A model generated the notes under the pieces. The model saw only the letters and a program-made list of their open reading frames with translations. It had not been told where the DNA came from and ran no database searches. A stretch of DNA of 64,000 nt. Source: Burkholderiales bacterium (GTDB taxonomy: Bacteria > Pseudomonadota > Gammaproteobacteria > Burkholderiales > Burkholderiaceae_C). The stretch's first letter is position 1. Every line of letters starts with the position of its first letter. The stretch covers positions 186,001 to 250,000 of the forward strand of contig JACPOK010000026.1 in the NCBI GenBank assembly GCA_016191525.1. Direction: 5' to 3'. A program made the translations under genes and the position numbers. Shown here piece by piece: positions 27,332 through 36,019 of this stretch.

Positions 27332-27808
27332 GTGGACAATCTCGACGCCAAACTAAACGCCATCGTCGGTGCAGCACTGCGCGCACTCGTCGAGAGTGGC
27401 GCGGACGATTCACAGGTAGGCGCGTTCGCGGCGGAACATCGCGTGAAAGTCGCCACGATCTTGGGCGCAGATTCGGTCCCGGCTGGGCCGCCCGACCTGG
27501 CTAGTCTTGTCCGCGAAGCCATGAAGGGCGTGTTGACCGAAGCCGGTCTCACCCTGGCAAAGGCGAAATCGACGACGAAGCGGATCTTCGTCGTCGTTGG
27601 GGGAAAGCGCACCTCCATTACCGTCGATCCTGGCCTGTTCGAGAAGCTGTCGGCTTCCAGCGGCGGAATCACGAAGGCACGTGCCGTCATTCGTGACCTT
27701 GCAAGCAAGGCACCCAGCACCGTATCCAATCGGTCCGGCTGGATCGAGGAACGCCTGATTGCGATCACGCAGTTGCCGGCGCACAGCGCGCCGAGCCGCG
27801 CCCATTGA
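27332..27808 (+). CDS. Hypothetical protein, 158 aa
   Basis: A GTG start at 27332 gives 158 residues; there is no clear ribosome binding site. An N-terminal helical segment (LNAIVGAALRALVESGADDSQVGAFAAEHR) precedes a linker. KRIFVVVGGKRTSITVDPGLFEKLSASSGGITKARAVIRDLA looks like a strand-helix-helix element, as in small ribbon-helix-helix regulators. It is transcribed away from Rep 1, from the region containing the AGTATGCA motifs and the palindrome at 27284, so it could be the regulator that binds them (inference). Family not recognised. Confidence 0.55.
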   Translation: MDNLDAKLNAIVGAALRALVESGADDSQVGAFAAEHRVKVATILGADSVPAGPPDLASLVREAMKGVLTEAGLTLAKAKSTTKRIFVVVGGKRTSITVDPGLFEKLSASSGGITKARAVIRDLASKAPSTVSNRSGWIEERLIAITQLPAHSAPSRAH

Positions 27809-28065
27809 ATACCGGCGCTGTCGGGAGGTGGTCACTCGTCGCCGAGGCCAGATGGTTCCGCTCCTGGGCCTGCTGCTCGTGACAAGCCGTCCACCGTCCT
27901 TGCGAAACAATGACCGGTTGACCGCGCGATGGCAGATCCCTGGCGGGCACTTTCGAAAGCGGCGGGTCGGCCGGTTGGGTAGATCCTCGACTGCGACGGC
28001 AGCGGCGCGATGGGAACCATCAAGGACTGGGACAACGGGAAATGGCCGACGTCCGCGGCGGACCG

Positions 28066-28635
28066 CCCACATTCACCTCACCTTCGTTTGACCAAATGTG
28101 CAAGGCTGTACCCACAACGGGCTCACCTTGAAGTTCGAACGGTTCAACTCCTGGGTCTTCACACGGGGCCGCGAACCACCCACATGGGCCTCACCATTGC
28201 CGAGAACCGAGTAACGCAGCCCCACGCCGACCTCACCAATGCCTCTTCATGAAACCAACGCGCGTCTCACCATCCAGAACCAATAAAGGTTCACGGCGCA
28301 GCAGCCGCTCACTCACAGCACGGGCGAATCACCCACGTCGACCTCACCAAAGGCACTTCAGGTGAGGTTCATGTGGGTCAAGGAACTCAGCCAAGCAACG
28401 GAAGAGGCCGTTTAACCACGTTTTGGCGGGCCGAAAGGTGAGGTCGATGCAGCCGGTCTCGGTGCAAGGTGAGCTCAATGTGGGAATTGCCACATGCGGA
28501 CCGGCAACATGCCCCCCAGCCCACAATCCACTCACCTGCCGCCAACGTAGCGCTCACCAGAGGTGAGAAATCAACCCACTATTAACTCACCCAAAACCAA
28601 CGCTCGACTCACCTGTCTCCCACGTAAGGCTCACC
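28066..28635. repeat. Iteron array: about 14 copies of a 17-bp repeat (oriV)
   Basis: The consensus is CCMACRTNNRNCTCACC. Direct copies start at 28066, 28111, 28179, 28221, 28255, 28332, 28520, 28542, 28575, 28597 and 28619. Inverted copies are at 28361, 28437 (degenerate) and 28468. Each spans 17 bp. The outer CTCACC block is nearly invariant and the CCMAC block is well kept. The array lies directly ahead of the second Rep gene, as in Rep_3 iteron plasmids. Beyond 28640 the sequence becomes AT-rich (28676-28722), a likely unwinding element. The flanking gap 27809-28065 and 28636-28787 holds no gene. Confidence 0.9.
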
Positions 28636-28787
28636 GAACCCGCTGCAGAGCCGCGCCACGCTTGAGTTTGAGCCTGCTCTAAGTCGTATCTATGTTTTCA
28701 AGGTGTTTTTCTATTCTCTCCACCGGACGTGTAGTGTGAACAGAAAACCCCGGGGAAGGTGAATCCTCGATCAGTCAAAATATCACC

Positions 28788-30224
28788 ATGACAAGAAAAT
28801 CCCCGCCGGACTCACTTTCACTCGCACTTTTCGGCAGCGGTGGTGACGCACATGGTGAGGGCGCGCCAGGTCTGAGCGAGCTGCAGCAGGCCGCCAGCGA
28901 AAGTAGCCGAGCAATGGTGCTGAATCAGCCCATGCAATCCGTTGCGCTCCGTCCGACCCGGGGCGCGATCACTCGGCACATGAATCTGATGTGGTTGAAG
29001 ATCATCCAGGAAATCCAGCTGCAGCCCGAGGCGCCCGTCTACAAAATTCCCGTCAAGGCTTTGATCGAGTTCATCGGGGATGCCAAGAACTACGATCGGT
29101 TGAAGGACAACCTCAAAGCGTTGAACGCTGTTCAGGTGGAATGGAACAACGTCGGTCCGGACGGCGAGCAGTGGGGTGTGAGTTCACTGCTGTCACAGGC
29201 CAAGGTGACGAAGAAAGGAAACACGAGCACCATCGAAGTGAGCCTGCCGCCGGACATCAACAAAGGTGTGAGAGAGCTCAAGCAGTTCAGCGCTCTGAAC
29301 TTGCTACTCGCCCGCGAGCTCACCAATCCTGCAGCCCTGAACCTGTACCGGATCGCTGTGGCCTACGAAACCAATCCGTCACGCGTGACATTCCGCGCGC
29401 CGCCGGAGGAGTGGGAGCCACTCCTTCGCGGAACTCCACGGCAACAGGGTACCGAATTCGAATACAAATACTTCAAGCGGGACACCGTCAAGCCCGCCCT
29501 GGCCGAAGTGAATCGCTTAACGAACCTGACGCTCGAGATGATCGAGCACATGGAAGGAAGGACGGTCAGGGAACTCCAGTTCCGCATCAACAGCAAGAAC
29601 TCGATCGACATCGAAGGTGCAATCAGCGAAAGCGCCTCGAAGTCTGAAGTCGAGGCTGTAGCCCAGCTGAAGGAAATCGGCGTGAGGAGTATCGAAGCGA
29701 AGCAATTGATCTCGGCGTACGGCGCCGATCGCGTGCGGCGGAACGTGGAATACATGAAGCGGAAACAAGCCGAGGACGGCGCGAAGATCCGCACCCCAAG
29801 CGCATACATCAAGGCCGCGGTTCAGAGCGACTATGCCGATGCAGCGGTAATCGAGGGCGACGTCACCCTGGTGACCTCTGAGAAAACCGTGGTGAAGGAT
29901 GAGGCAGCAGTTCGCGAGATGGCGATGGAACGCTTCAAAACTGCTAGACGGTCAGAAGCTGCCGAAATGTTCATGGAGATGACGCGCCGCGACAGTGATA
30001 ACTATTGGGACGTCTACGTAGAGAGCTTGAAGCAGGCGAACAATCAGACCCTCCTCGGAGCTGCAAATACGAAGGGGCTGAAGGCGAAGATTGTGCAAAT
30101 CGACTTTTACGACTGGCTGGCAGAAAAGCTTCAAGGGCCCATCACTGACGCCAACTTCATGAACTTCCTTCTCAGCCAGTCAGCGACCAAACAAGCGCCT
30201 CGGAGAAAAGCCTCGCAGAAATGA
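28788..30224 (+). CDS. Replication initiation protein 2 (Rep_3 family), 478 aa
   Basis: An initiator protein of iteron plasmids. Rep_3-type segments run through the N-terminal 280 residues: TRGAITRHMNLMWLKIIQEI, PVYKIPVKALIEFIGDAKNYDRLKDNLKALN, LNLLLARELTNPAALNLYRIA, FKRDTVKPALAEVNRLTNLTLEM. A C-terminal extension of about 190 residues is helical and charged. The gene follows the 17-bp iteron array and the AT-rich stretch, so Rep 2 very likely binds those repeats. The ATG at 28788 is the first start after the origin. Expression is probably autoregulated through the iterons close to its promoter. This is a second, unrelated-looking initiator next to Rep 1 on the same replicon. Confidence 0.9.
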   Translation: MTRKSPPDSLSLALFGSGGDAHGEGAPGLSELQQAASESSRAMVLNQPMQSVALRPTRGAITRHMNLMWLKIIQEIQLQPEAPVYKIPVKALIEFIGDAKNYDRLKDNLKALNAVQVEWNNVGPDGEQWGVSSLLSQAKVTKKGNTSTIEVSLPPDINKGVRELKQFSALNLLLARELTNPAALNLYRIAVAYETNPSRVTFRAPPEEWEPLLRGTPRQQGTEFEYKYFKRDTVKPALAEVNRLTNLTLEMIEHMEGRTVRELQFRINSKNSIDIEGAISESASKSEVEAVAQLKEIGVRSIEAKQLISAYGADRVRRNVEYMKRKQAEDGAKIRTPSAYIKAAVQSDYADAAVIEGDVTLVTSEKTVVKDEAAVREMAMERFKTARRSEAAEMFMEMTRRDSDNYWDVYVESLKQANNQTLLGAANTKGLKAKIVQIDFYDWLAEKLQGPITDANFMNFLLSQSATKQAPRRKASQK

Positions 30225-30227
30225 AAA

Positions 30228-30254
30228 CGCTCCCGGTCTTTCGACGCGGGAGCG
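30228..30254. terminator. Hairpin terminator between convergent genes
   Basis: An 8-bp stem, CGCTCCCG/CGGGAGCG, has an 11-nt loop. Read on the minus strand it is followed by TTTT, so it best terminates the minus-strand genes that end at 30320; it may also slow the Rep 2 transcript. Confidence 0.6.
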
Positions 30255-30319
30255 AATCAATACTCTTCCAACCACCGACTGATTGAATGAAGGCGGACAG
30301 GCCCCCTGGGCTTGCCCGG

Positions 30320-30700
30320 CTAGTGTGCGGCGGACGCTGTGTCCTGCAGGTCAATCACATGCGTGCGGCCGCTCGGCTCGCGCACTCGATAGACCGCGGC
30401 CAATGAGGACGGATCGAACTGCATGAAGCGAGCCACGCAGGCCCCCTCCAAAGCAGTGCCGGCGGGAACCCTCACGGCCCACGACACGTCCACCATCCCG
30501 TCGGGCGGCAGGCCGTCCTGATTTACGACCGTGGTGCCGGAGATCCGGTCGACGATCTGGACGATTTCGATTTCGATCTCGTCGCCAGGCGATGCGACAT
30601 GGGCCGCCGCCGCGCGGGCTTCAACAGCTGCCGCCTCGGCCGACGCCGCTTGCAGAGGAAGACCCAGCGTCTTCGACAAGCGAATTCTTGCTTCGTACAC
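30320..30700 (-). CDS. Hypothetical protein, 126 aa
   Basis: The start is the GTG at 30700, with AGGAAG 7 bp upstream; the longer frame to 30979 only shadows the upstream gene. The product begins MYEARIRLSKTLGLPLQAAS, with an Ala-rich helix and then GDEIEIEIVQIVDRISGT ... DGMVDVSWAVRVPAGT and a C-terminal beta-rich segment (YRVREPSGRTHVIDLQD). It looks like a small beta-rich cytosolic protein. It lies 8 bp after the stop of the 30709 gene, and the set ends at the hairpin terminator at 30228. Not recognised. Confidence 0.6.
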   Translation of the reverse strand: MYEARIRLSKTLGLPLQAASAEAAAVEARAAAAHVASPGDEIEIEIVQIVDRISGTTVVNQDGLPPDGMVDVSWAVRVPAGTALEGACVARFMQFDPSSLAAVYRVREPSGRTHVIDLQDTASAAH

Positions 30701-30708
30701 GGCGCTTC

Positions 30709-31131
30709 CTATCCAGCGATCATGAGGGGATCGACAAAGCCCACCAGGTCCGGCTGGGTGTCCTTGATCCACTTCGTCACTGCTGCCCGGTCGAAGTTGC
30801 ACGTCCAGGACGTCTTCGACAGCTCCATACGTACCAGGAACAGCGAGGTGTCGGTGTCGAGGGTTCGCAGGATCTCGGCCATGGTTGCCGCGCCGGTGTC
30901 TTCGCTGCCGGCGGTAAACCAGCAACGGCATAGCTCGCGGATCGCGTAGGGCATCTCGCGGGCCGCGCGTTCGAACCATCGGCGGGCGTCAACCTGCACA
31001 ACGTCGCTGCCGTCTGCTGCGCAGGCAGTCAGGAGGATAGGGCGAACCCAATGACGCGCGGGTTGCGTTCCAACGACGTCGATCATGCGAGACCGGTCCG
31101 AGTTGGGGAAAAGACCAAGGGATTGGTCCAT
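30709..31131 (-). CDS. Hypothetical protein, 140 aa
   Basis: The ATG at 31131 (MDQSLGLFPNSDRS) has AAAGGAG upstream. The product contains ARRWFERAAREMPYAIRELCRCW, LRTLDTDTSLFLVRMELSKTSW and NFDRAAVTKWIKDTQPDLV, giving an alpha/beta cytosolic look with no catalytic motif. It is the middle gene of a minus-strand set with 30320-30700 and 31291-31971. All three read away from the PRTRC region. Function unknown. Confidence 0.6.
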   Translation of the reverse strand: MDQSLGLFPNSDRSRMIDVVGTQPARHWVRPILLTACAADGSDVVQVDARRWFERAAREMPYAIRELCRCWFTAGSEDTGAATMAEILRTLDTDTSLFLVRMELSKTSWTCNFDRAAVTKWIKDTQPDLVGFVDPLMIAG

Positions 31132-31290
31132 GTTGCTCCTTTGTGTGGAAAGCAAGCCATTCACGAACGAATGCCTGCTAGTGCGAGATGTGCTCAGCTT
31201 CAGCTCAGCATCTCAATCGCGAAGAGGACAACTCTCCAAGGGCTGGCGCGCGCCGTACACGCGATGCCAATGCGCCCAGTTGGAGCAAGC

Positions 31291-31971
31291 TCACCCTTGC
31301 CTGGGTGGCTGGTGGATCTCACCACGAAAGAACTTGCTCCAGCGCGTTGCTTGAGCACGGCTGGAACAGCGCAGGACCTCGCGGCCGTCAGCTGCAAGGA
31401 CAAGTCGCTCCGGGTTCTCCGGGTCGCAGGCCCCCACCGTGGAAAGCTGCGGAAGCCTGTAAGTGGGGTGCTCGTAGGTGGCTATCAAACCGGCCACGTC
31501 GACAACGCGAACCACCTCGAGTTCAACAATCCTCGGCCCGATGTGAAGCTGCCTGTCGGTCAGGAGAATCGGGTGCGGTAGGTACCAGGCCGCGTAGCCG
31601 ACGTAGCCGACAACGTCTTGGACCGCGAGCCGGTCAACGCCGGTCCGAGGGTTGCCGTAGTGCAGGCGCACTGCGCGCCGGGTCGCGCGCGCAGACTCCA
31701 GAGCATGCCGCGCAGCCGGAGGCGTGCGAGGGTCATACCAAACATCGCCTGGCCGGAATTTTCGCGTGGCCATCCGGACCAGGGACAAATACTTCTCGAA
31801 CGCCGCGACAGAACCGACCTCTTCCTCGCCGATGGCGAGAGAGGGGGTGCCCATGTGGCCGGCCAACGCGTTTGCGTTCGCCTTGACTGTCGCGAAGTCG
31901 TAGCTCGCCGTGAATCCGGCGTGCGTTTCCATGTAGATCCGCCGCTCGTGATCAACGAGGAGAGATTCCAT
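31291..31971 (-). CDS. Hypothetical protein, 226 aa
   Basis: The start is the ATG at 31971, with GGAGGG upstream. The N-terminus is MESLLVDHERRIYMETHAGF. The middle has GSVAAFEKYLSLVRMATRKFRPGDVWYD and a beta-rich half (RLAVQDVVGYVGYAAWYLPHPILLTDRQLHIGPRIVELEVVRV). The C-terminus ends in RAQATRWSKFFRGEIHQPP. No known domain is recognised. It lies 159 bp upstream of the 30709 gene on the same strand, divergent from the gene at 32217. The 245-bp gap 31972-32216 between them should contain both promoters but shows no clear boxes. Confidence 0.6.
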   Translation of the reverse strand: MESLLVDHERRIYMETHAGFTASYDFATVKANANALAGHMGTPSLAIGEEEVGSVAAFEKYLSLVRMATRKFRPGDVWYDPRTPPAARHALESARATRRAVRLHYGNPRTGVDRLAVQDVVGYVGYAAWYLPHPILLTDRQLHIGPRIVELEVVRVVDVAGLIATYEHPTYRLPQLSTVGACDPENPERLVLAADGREVLRCSSRAQATRWSKFFRGEIHQPPRQG

Positions 31972-32216
31972 GATGTGCCCTCCATGACAAATAGAGCCGA
32001 GCGCCAATGGCGTCGGGCTAGAAAAAAAGGGGGAAGGGGGAGACCTTGAGCCGCCGGCACCCTGAATGTCAGGGGACCGTGGAAGTTGCTGTGTGAACCG
32101 ACAGCACGTGAAGGTGCGAAGACTGTAGCACGCACGTCAGCGCTTCTCAAGCGCGCAGAAGCTCACCGCCCGAGTGAGTTGAAGTTCGCGGCTTGCAGCC
32201 CAGAATCAGTAGCAAC

Positions 32217-33011
32217 ATGGCTAGGCAATCGCATCTTCAACAATCCGTCACGCAAGCAGCCGGCATGCGCAGGCTATCGTCAAGAACGTGGAAAAACCTG
32301 TGCGCGATGTTGGATCGTGGACTCCTACAGCGGATGGCCACTGAATCGCATGAGGACAACGACGACGCGGCCCGCATGCGCCAAGGGTTGTCGAACGGCG
32401 TGTTGTGCGCCTCGGCAAAGGTTCAGGATGCACTTGTGGAACTGGGCATTTCCGCAACGCCCAGGCAGCTCATGAAGGCAGCGAAGCAGGATGCGGATGT
32501 GCTTGAGGTGCTCCGGGGGTTGGTGGAAGGGCATTGCGGCGACGATCCGATCCGGTTCTTGAGAAGGGCGCTTGAGTCGATCGGGACAGAGTGCCCGGAC
32601 ACGGCCGGCCGCGCGGCTGCCGCTGCAGATACAGGTACGTCCACCTTCACGCCCATCCAAGGGGACCGTGGTGCCGTCCTGCGGTTCTTCAATACCACCA
32701 CGGGGTCAGGACTGGACCTATCCGAAAGCGAGACACTGCTTTTTTACGGTGTTCTCCGCGGCGTGCTGCAGTTCGTCTGCGTGCAGTCCTCCGATGGAGT
32801 GAACAGGCTGCGAGCCTCGTCACAAAACGGTCGGGTGAGCTTGGTGTGGGAATCAGGGCGCCGTGTAGCAGAGCGGCTACGCTTTCAAAGTCTTCCCGAG
32901 CGGCTGGCGAAACTGCTGGCCCAAAGCCTACTGAAATGCGCGCCGAACCCGGATCAACTCTTGCGGCTCGATGCAGCTGCCCTGGGCCTGGCCGCCACGC
33001 CGCAACCGTAG
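32217..33011 (+). CDS. Hypothetical protein, 264 aa, ahead of the PRTRC genes
   Basis: The ATG at 32217 (MARQSHLQQSVTQAAGMRR) is preferred to the TTG at 32193. The product is basic at the N-terminus, helical in the middle (ALVELGISATPRQLMKAAKQDADVLEVLRGLVEGH), and has a C-terminal beta-rich part (VSLVWESGRRVAERLRFQSL). It is the first gene of the plus-strand group leading into PRTRC protein C, 237 bp downstream. It does not look like protein E or ParB of the cassette. Function unknown. Confidence 0.55.
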   Translation: MARQSHLQQSVTQAAGMRRLSSRTWKNLCAMLDRGLLQRMATESHEDNDDAARMRQGLSNGVLCASAKVQDALVELGISATPRQLMKAAKQDADVLEVLRGLVEGHCGDDPIRFLRRALESIGTECPDTAGRAAAAADTGTSTFTPIQGDRGAVLRFFNTTTGSGLDLSESETLLFYGVLRGVLQFVCVQSSDGVNRLRASSQNGRVSLVWESGRRVAERLRFQSLPERLAKLLAQSLLKCAPNPDQLLRLDAAALGLAATPQP

Positions 33012-33248
33012 GACCTCACATCGGCTGGACGCGCCTGTTGGCTCCTCCCGGAGCTGCATGCTAGACTGCCCATCGACTTAGTGTCTCCCTGCTGCGGGAT
33101 CAACGCAGCACGTTTCAAGCGGCCTGGCTCTTGCCTGCCGCATCCCACGCCATCACGGCGAGAAGAGCCAACCGGCTCCATCACTTCAACACTCGAACAC
33201 GGCTTGCCACATTGGCGGCCCGTGCTTCATTCCCTTTGAGGACATTCA

Positions 33249-33638
33249 ATGCAAGTCACCACGATGACCCGTGTCTTCGTGTCGAATGGCGTTCGCCTGG
33301 CTGACCCCGACATCTCGATGTCGCCGGCCCAGGTGAAGGACTTCTACGCGGGCATGCCCAACTTCGCTGACCTCAACAACGCGGAGATCTCTGGACCTGA
33401 GGACAAGGGCAACGAACTCGAATACACCTTCCGACGGACCACCGGCACGAAGGGCGCGAAGGAGGACCGCTCGGCGGACATCCCTTTCGCCTACAGGCTG
33501 GCGCAGCAAGCGGCTGCGGCAGCCAAGACTCAACCGGATCAGCCGATTCAGCCGCTGGCCAGCCAGCTGCACTCCCTGCTCAATGCAGGAGGAACGCCGC
33601 TCGAGGTGCCTTCGGAGGCGATACCGCTGCTCATCTGA
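33249..33638 (+). CDS. PRTRC system protein C (prokaryotic ubiquitin-like), 129 aa
   Basis: The N-terminal 70 residues match PRTRC protein C: TRVFVSNGVRLADPDISMSP, QVKDFYAGMPNFADLNNAEI, and the ending YTFRRTTGTKG. The family (Prok_Ub fold) is usually about 70 residues and stops at TKG. Here about 57 further residues follow (AKEDRSADIPFAYRLAQQ, then a Gln/Pro-rich and helical tail). The protein is the ubiquitin-like partner in an E1/E2/JAB set, and the tail would need removing before the TKG end could be used (inference). The ribosome binding site GAGGA at 33237 supports the ATG at 33249. It is followed by genes F, B, A and ThiF. Confidence 0.9.
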   Translation: MQVTTMTRVFVSNGVRLADPDISMSPAQVKDFYAGMPNFADLNNAEISGPEDKGNELEYTFRRTTGTKGAKEDRSADIPFAYRLAQQAAAAAKTQPDQPIQPLASQLHSLLNAGGTPLEVPSEAIPLLI

Positions 33639-33697
33639 GCATCCCCGATCTGGGCTGCGCAGTCCCGCTTCACAGCGAGGCCCGGTGCAGCCCGATC

Positions 33698-34681
33698 GTG
33701 CTGACGCTTGCAGCGGCGATCGCGCGGCGCCACCCCGCGCTCGCGAAAGCGATCACGGGGCCGGTCGCCACGGGCGCGCCGCAGCTCGTTAAGGTATGGG
33801 CGTCCCAGTTGCATGCAGATCTGGGGCTGCGCATCCTTGCGAGCGAGCACTCGGTCGGCATGGGCACGCTCGTAGTCGCTACCGACTCACGCGATCCGGT
33901 CTTTCTAAAAAAGGCGTTCGAGAGAGCCAACGCCAGCATGGACGGTCTCGGCTGGAGGTTGATCGACTGCATCGACCAGCTATCGGGACACAACCCTCTG
34001 ATCACGCCGATCGACCTATTCTTCCGACTGTGTTACTCGCAGTGGTACGAGGCGACAACCGACGAAGAGTTCAAGAAGAACCGTCGCGACTGCGACGGCA
34101 TCCCGGAGGATGCCGACGAAGACGACGACCTGCCGCCAGGACCAGACTCGTTCTGGAAAGACTTCCCCGGCCTGCCACGCGACGAGATTCTCGGTCGAGT
34201 AGGGCACAGGCGGCGCCGCAAATGGTCGGCCCGAACGTGCCGGCGTCATGCCAACGACGCGAAGGACCCGTGGACACGGGAACTTCTGCTGGCGATGGCA
34301 GATGGAGCGGCTTTCGCGCGCCGTCATCGCTTGCCGGTCTGGCACGTCCAACCCAACGATGCGGAATGGGAGCAGTGCGCCGCGGCCTATGTAGTCAGGT
34401 GGTGCGAAGGCGACGACATGGGCAATTGGTTGGACATTGCCTATGAGGATTCGTGGAACAGCGGGATGGGCACCGATGCCACCCTGGTCTTGGAGTGCGC
34501 GAGCGCGCGACACCACAAGCCGAAGGAGATCGAGGCCAGCCTGGATCAATTCGTCGAGGTCGTGGAAGGGTGCGCTGCACACATCCCCGTCATGGACAAG
34601 CTGTTCGGCGTCATCGCCGAAGCAGGAGCAAAGAAATGCAAATCGAATTCGAAGGCGGCGCGGTCATCCCGAAAAAGGTGA
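33698..34681 (+). CDS. PRTRC system protein F-like, about 327 aa
   Basis: In the PRTRC gene order C-F-B-A-ThiF this is the position of protein F (alpha-helical domain). The product has a helical N-terminal half (LTLAAAIARRHPALAKAITG), a middle LFFRLCYSQWYEATTDEEF, an acidic patch (EDADEDDDLPPGPDSFWKDFPG) and a C-terminal half with VRWCEGDDMGNWLDIAYEDSW and IEASLDQFVEVVEGC. The C-terminal WLDIAYED and DQFVEVVE segments are of the kind seen in protein F. The frame is open upstream to the end of gene C without a standard start, so the GTG at 33698 is uncertain. It overlaps gene B by 46 bp. Confidence 0.7.
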   Translation: MLTLAAAIARRHPALAKAITGPVATGAPQLVKVWASQLHADLGLRILASEHSVGMGTLVVATDSRDPVFLKKAFERANASMDGLGWRLIDCIDQLSGHNPLITPIDLFFRLCYSQWYEATTDEEFKKNRRDCDGIPEDADEDDDLPPGPDSFWKDFPGLPRDEILGRVGHRRRRKWSARTCRRHANDAKDPWTRELLLAMADGAAFARRHRLPVWHVQPNDAEWEQCAAAYVVRWCEGDDMGNWLDIAYEDSWNSGMGTDATLVLECASARHHKPKEIEASLDQFVEVVEGCAAHIPVMDKLFGVIAEAGAKKCKSNSKAARSSRKR

Positions 34682-35418
34682 TGGACCCCCGCCAGGCCGT
34701 GGTGTTCTACGGCGAAGGCAAGGCAATCCACATGGCCACCATCCACGAGATGAGCATGGTCGGTGGGCGGCCGGTAGCAGGAAGCGGGCGCCCGATCACG
34801 CTGCCCGCAGTCAAGGCGCTCGCCGCCTGCGCAAATGAAACGCTGCGCCGTACGCCGGAGATCATGCCTGGTCATGTGCTGCTGGCCTCGGACGAACTCT
34901 TGGCCTGGTGGCGTCCTGCCGGTGTCGCAGAAATGTCGTTCGACATCGACTGGCACAACGGCGAGGAAGGACGCGATCGCCTGCAAGGCGCGTTCCTGAA
35001 GATGGCGCTACCCGCGCTGGTCTTCATCCTCCGTCGATGCTCGATGGGAAACCAGGCGTTTCAGGGCATCTATGTGTACGCGTTGGAGAAGAACCAACGA
35101 CCCGAAGGGTCGAGCACGATGTTCAGGGCGCCGTTGCTGAACGTCAATGACAACGGCTCGGTGTGCTGGGGCAACTCAAGCAAACCCAATGGCCGTCGCG
35201 TCAACGACATCCCGAAGTGGGAGAGCCTGTTCTTCTCGAGCAAGTTCACCCACTACAACCAGAGCAGCCCGGTTCGCAGTCGCACGCCTTACAAGTGGCT
35301 GGCTGACTATGCGGCCGCTGGTGACACAGAGTTTCCAGTGACGGAGCTTCTCCCCATGAAGAAGTCGCTCAATCAGGTGGTCGAGTGGCACTACAAACAG
35401 GGGGTGCATGTTGCATAA
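34636..35418 (+). CDS. PRTRC system protein B (prokaryotic E2-like), 260 aa
   Basis: The start is the ATG at 34636 with GGAG upstream, inside the end of gene F. The core contains LLAWWRPAG, RLQGAFLKMALPALVFIL, GIYVYALEKNQRPEGSS, FRAPLLNVNDNGSVCWGN and DIPKWESLFFSSKFTHYNQ. This family is the prokaryotic E2-D type, and Cys177 in GSVCWG aligns with the E2 active-site cysteine position (inference from the family). It is followed directly by the JAB gene (11-bp overlap), so both are cotranscribed. It would pass a Ubl from the ThiF E1 to a target if the cascade is complete. Confidence 0.85.
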   Translation: MQIEFEGGAVIPKKVMDPRQAVVFYGEGKAIHMATIHEMSMVGGRPVAGSGRPITLPAVKALAACANETLRRTPEIMPGHVLLASDELLAWWRPAGVAEMSFDIDWHNGEEGRDRLQGAFLKMALPALVFILRRCSMGNQAFQGIYVYALEKNQRPEGSSTMFRAPLLNVNDNGSVCWGNSSKPNGRRVNDIPKWESLFFSSKFTHYNQSSPVRSRTPYKWLADYAAAGDTEFPVTELLPMKKSLNQVVEWHYKQGVHVA

Positions 35419-36019
35419 GCTGGACGAAATCATCCAGGCGCAATTTCCTGTGCACGTGATGCCGAAGTACGGCTCGTTCGAGCCACTGCAGACCTTGGGT
35501 CACCGATACCTGCTCGGCAAGGACGGCCTCAAGCTGGAAATTCGGCGGCCTTGGCTTCACGCCGTGGTAGCGCTGCACGACGCTCCGTTCGCGCAGCTGC
35601 CGTTTGGCGACTGCCCGAATGACAGCGTGGATCTGCTGTGCGGGCCGATACCCGGCGAGTTCAGCCGACGCTTCTTCAAGCAGGCGCGCGAAAGTGCGCC
35701 CAATGAATGTGCGGCCTGGCTTGTCTGGGACGCGAACCATGCGACGTGGGAGTACGTCGAGTTGAAGGCGACCAGCGCAACACCCGACTACGTCGACGTG
35801 CAGCGGCCGGCGCTGAGAGAGGGTGCGTGGTTGGTGATGGACCTCCATTCACACGGCCACGCCCGCGCGTTCTTCTCGGCCAAGGACGACAAGGACGACA
35901 GGAGTGAAGTGAAGCTGGCTGGCGTGTTCGGAAACGTGGCCGAACCACAGCCGACCGTGGCCTTGCGTGCCTGCCTCATGGGCGCGTTCGTGGACCTCGG
36001 ACCTTTGGAGGTGCGCTGA
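35408..36019 (+). CDS. PRTRC system protein A (JAB/MPN metalloprotease-like), 203 aa
   Basis: An intact JAMM metal site is visible: Glu100 (PNECAAW), then H147-S-H149-G with S157 and D160 in DLHSHGHARAFFSAKDD. This is the zinc-binding set of JAB1/MPN isopeptidases, which remove ubiquitin-like proteins. The N-terminal 90 residues are PRTRC-A specific (YGSFEPLQTLGHRYLLGKDG, DLLCGPIPGEFSRRFF). It overlaps gene B by 11 bp and ThiF by 1 bp. Beside an extended Ubl it is the obvious candidate to trim the tail (inference). Confidence 0.9.
   Translation: MLHKLDEIIQAQFPVHVMPKYGSFEPLQTLGHRYLLGKDGLKLEIRRPWLHAVVALHDAPFAQLPFGDCPNDSVDLLCGPIPGEFSRRFFKQARESAPNECAAWLVWDANHATWEYVELKATSATPDYVDVQRPALREGAWLVMDLHSHGHARAFFSAKDDKDDRSEVKLAGVFGNVAEPQPTVALRACLMGAFVDLGPLEVR

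Noticed and set aside
28066..28635. CRISPR array
   Set aside because: The repeats are 17 bp, partly inverted and irregularly spaced, and directly precede a Rep gene, so they are replication iterons.
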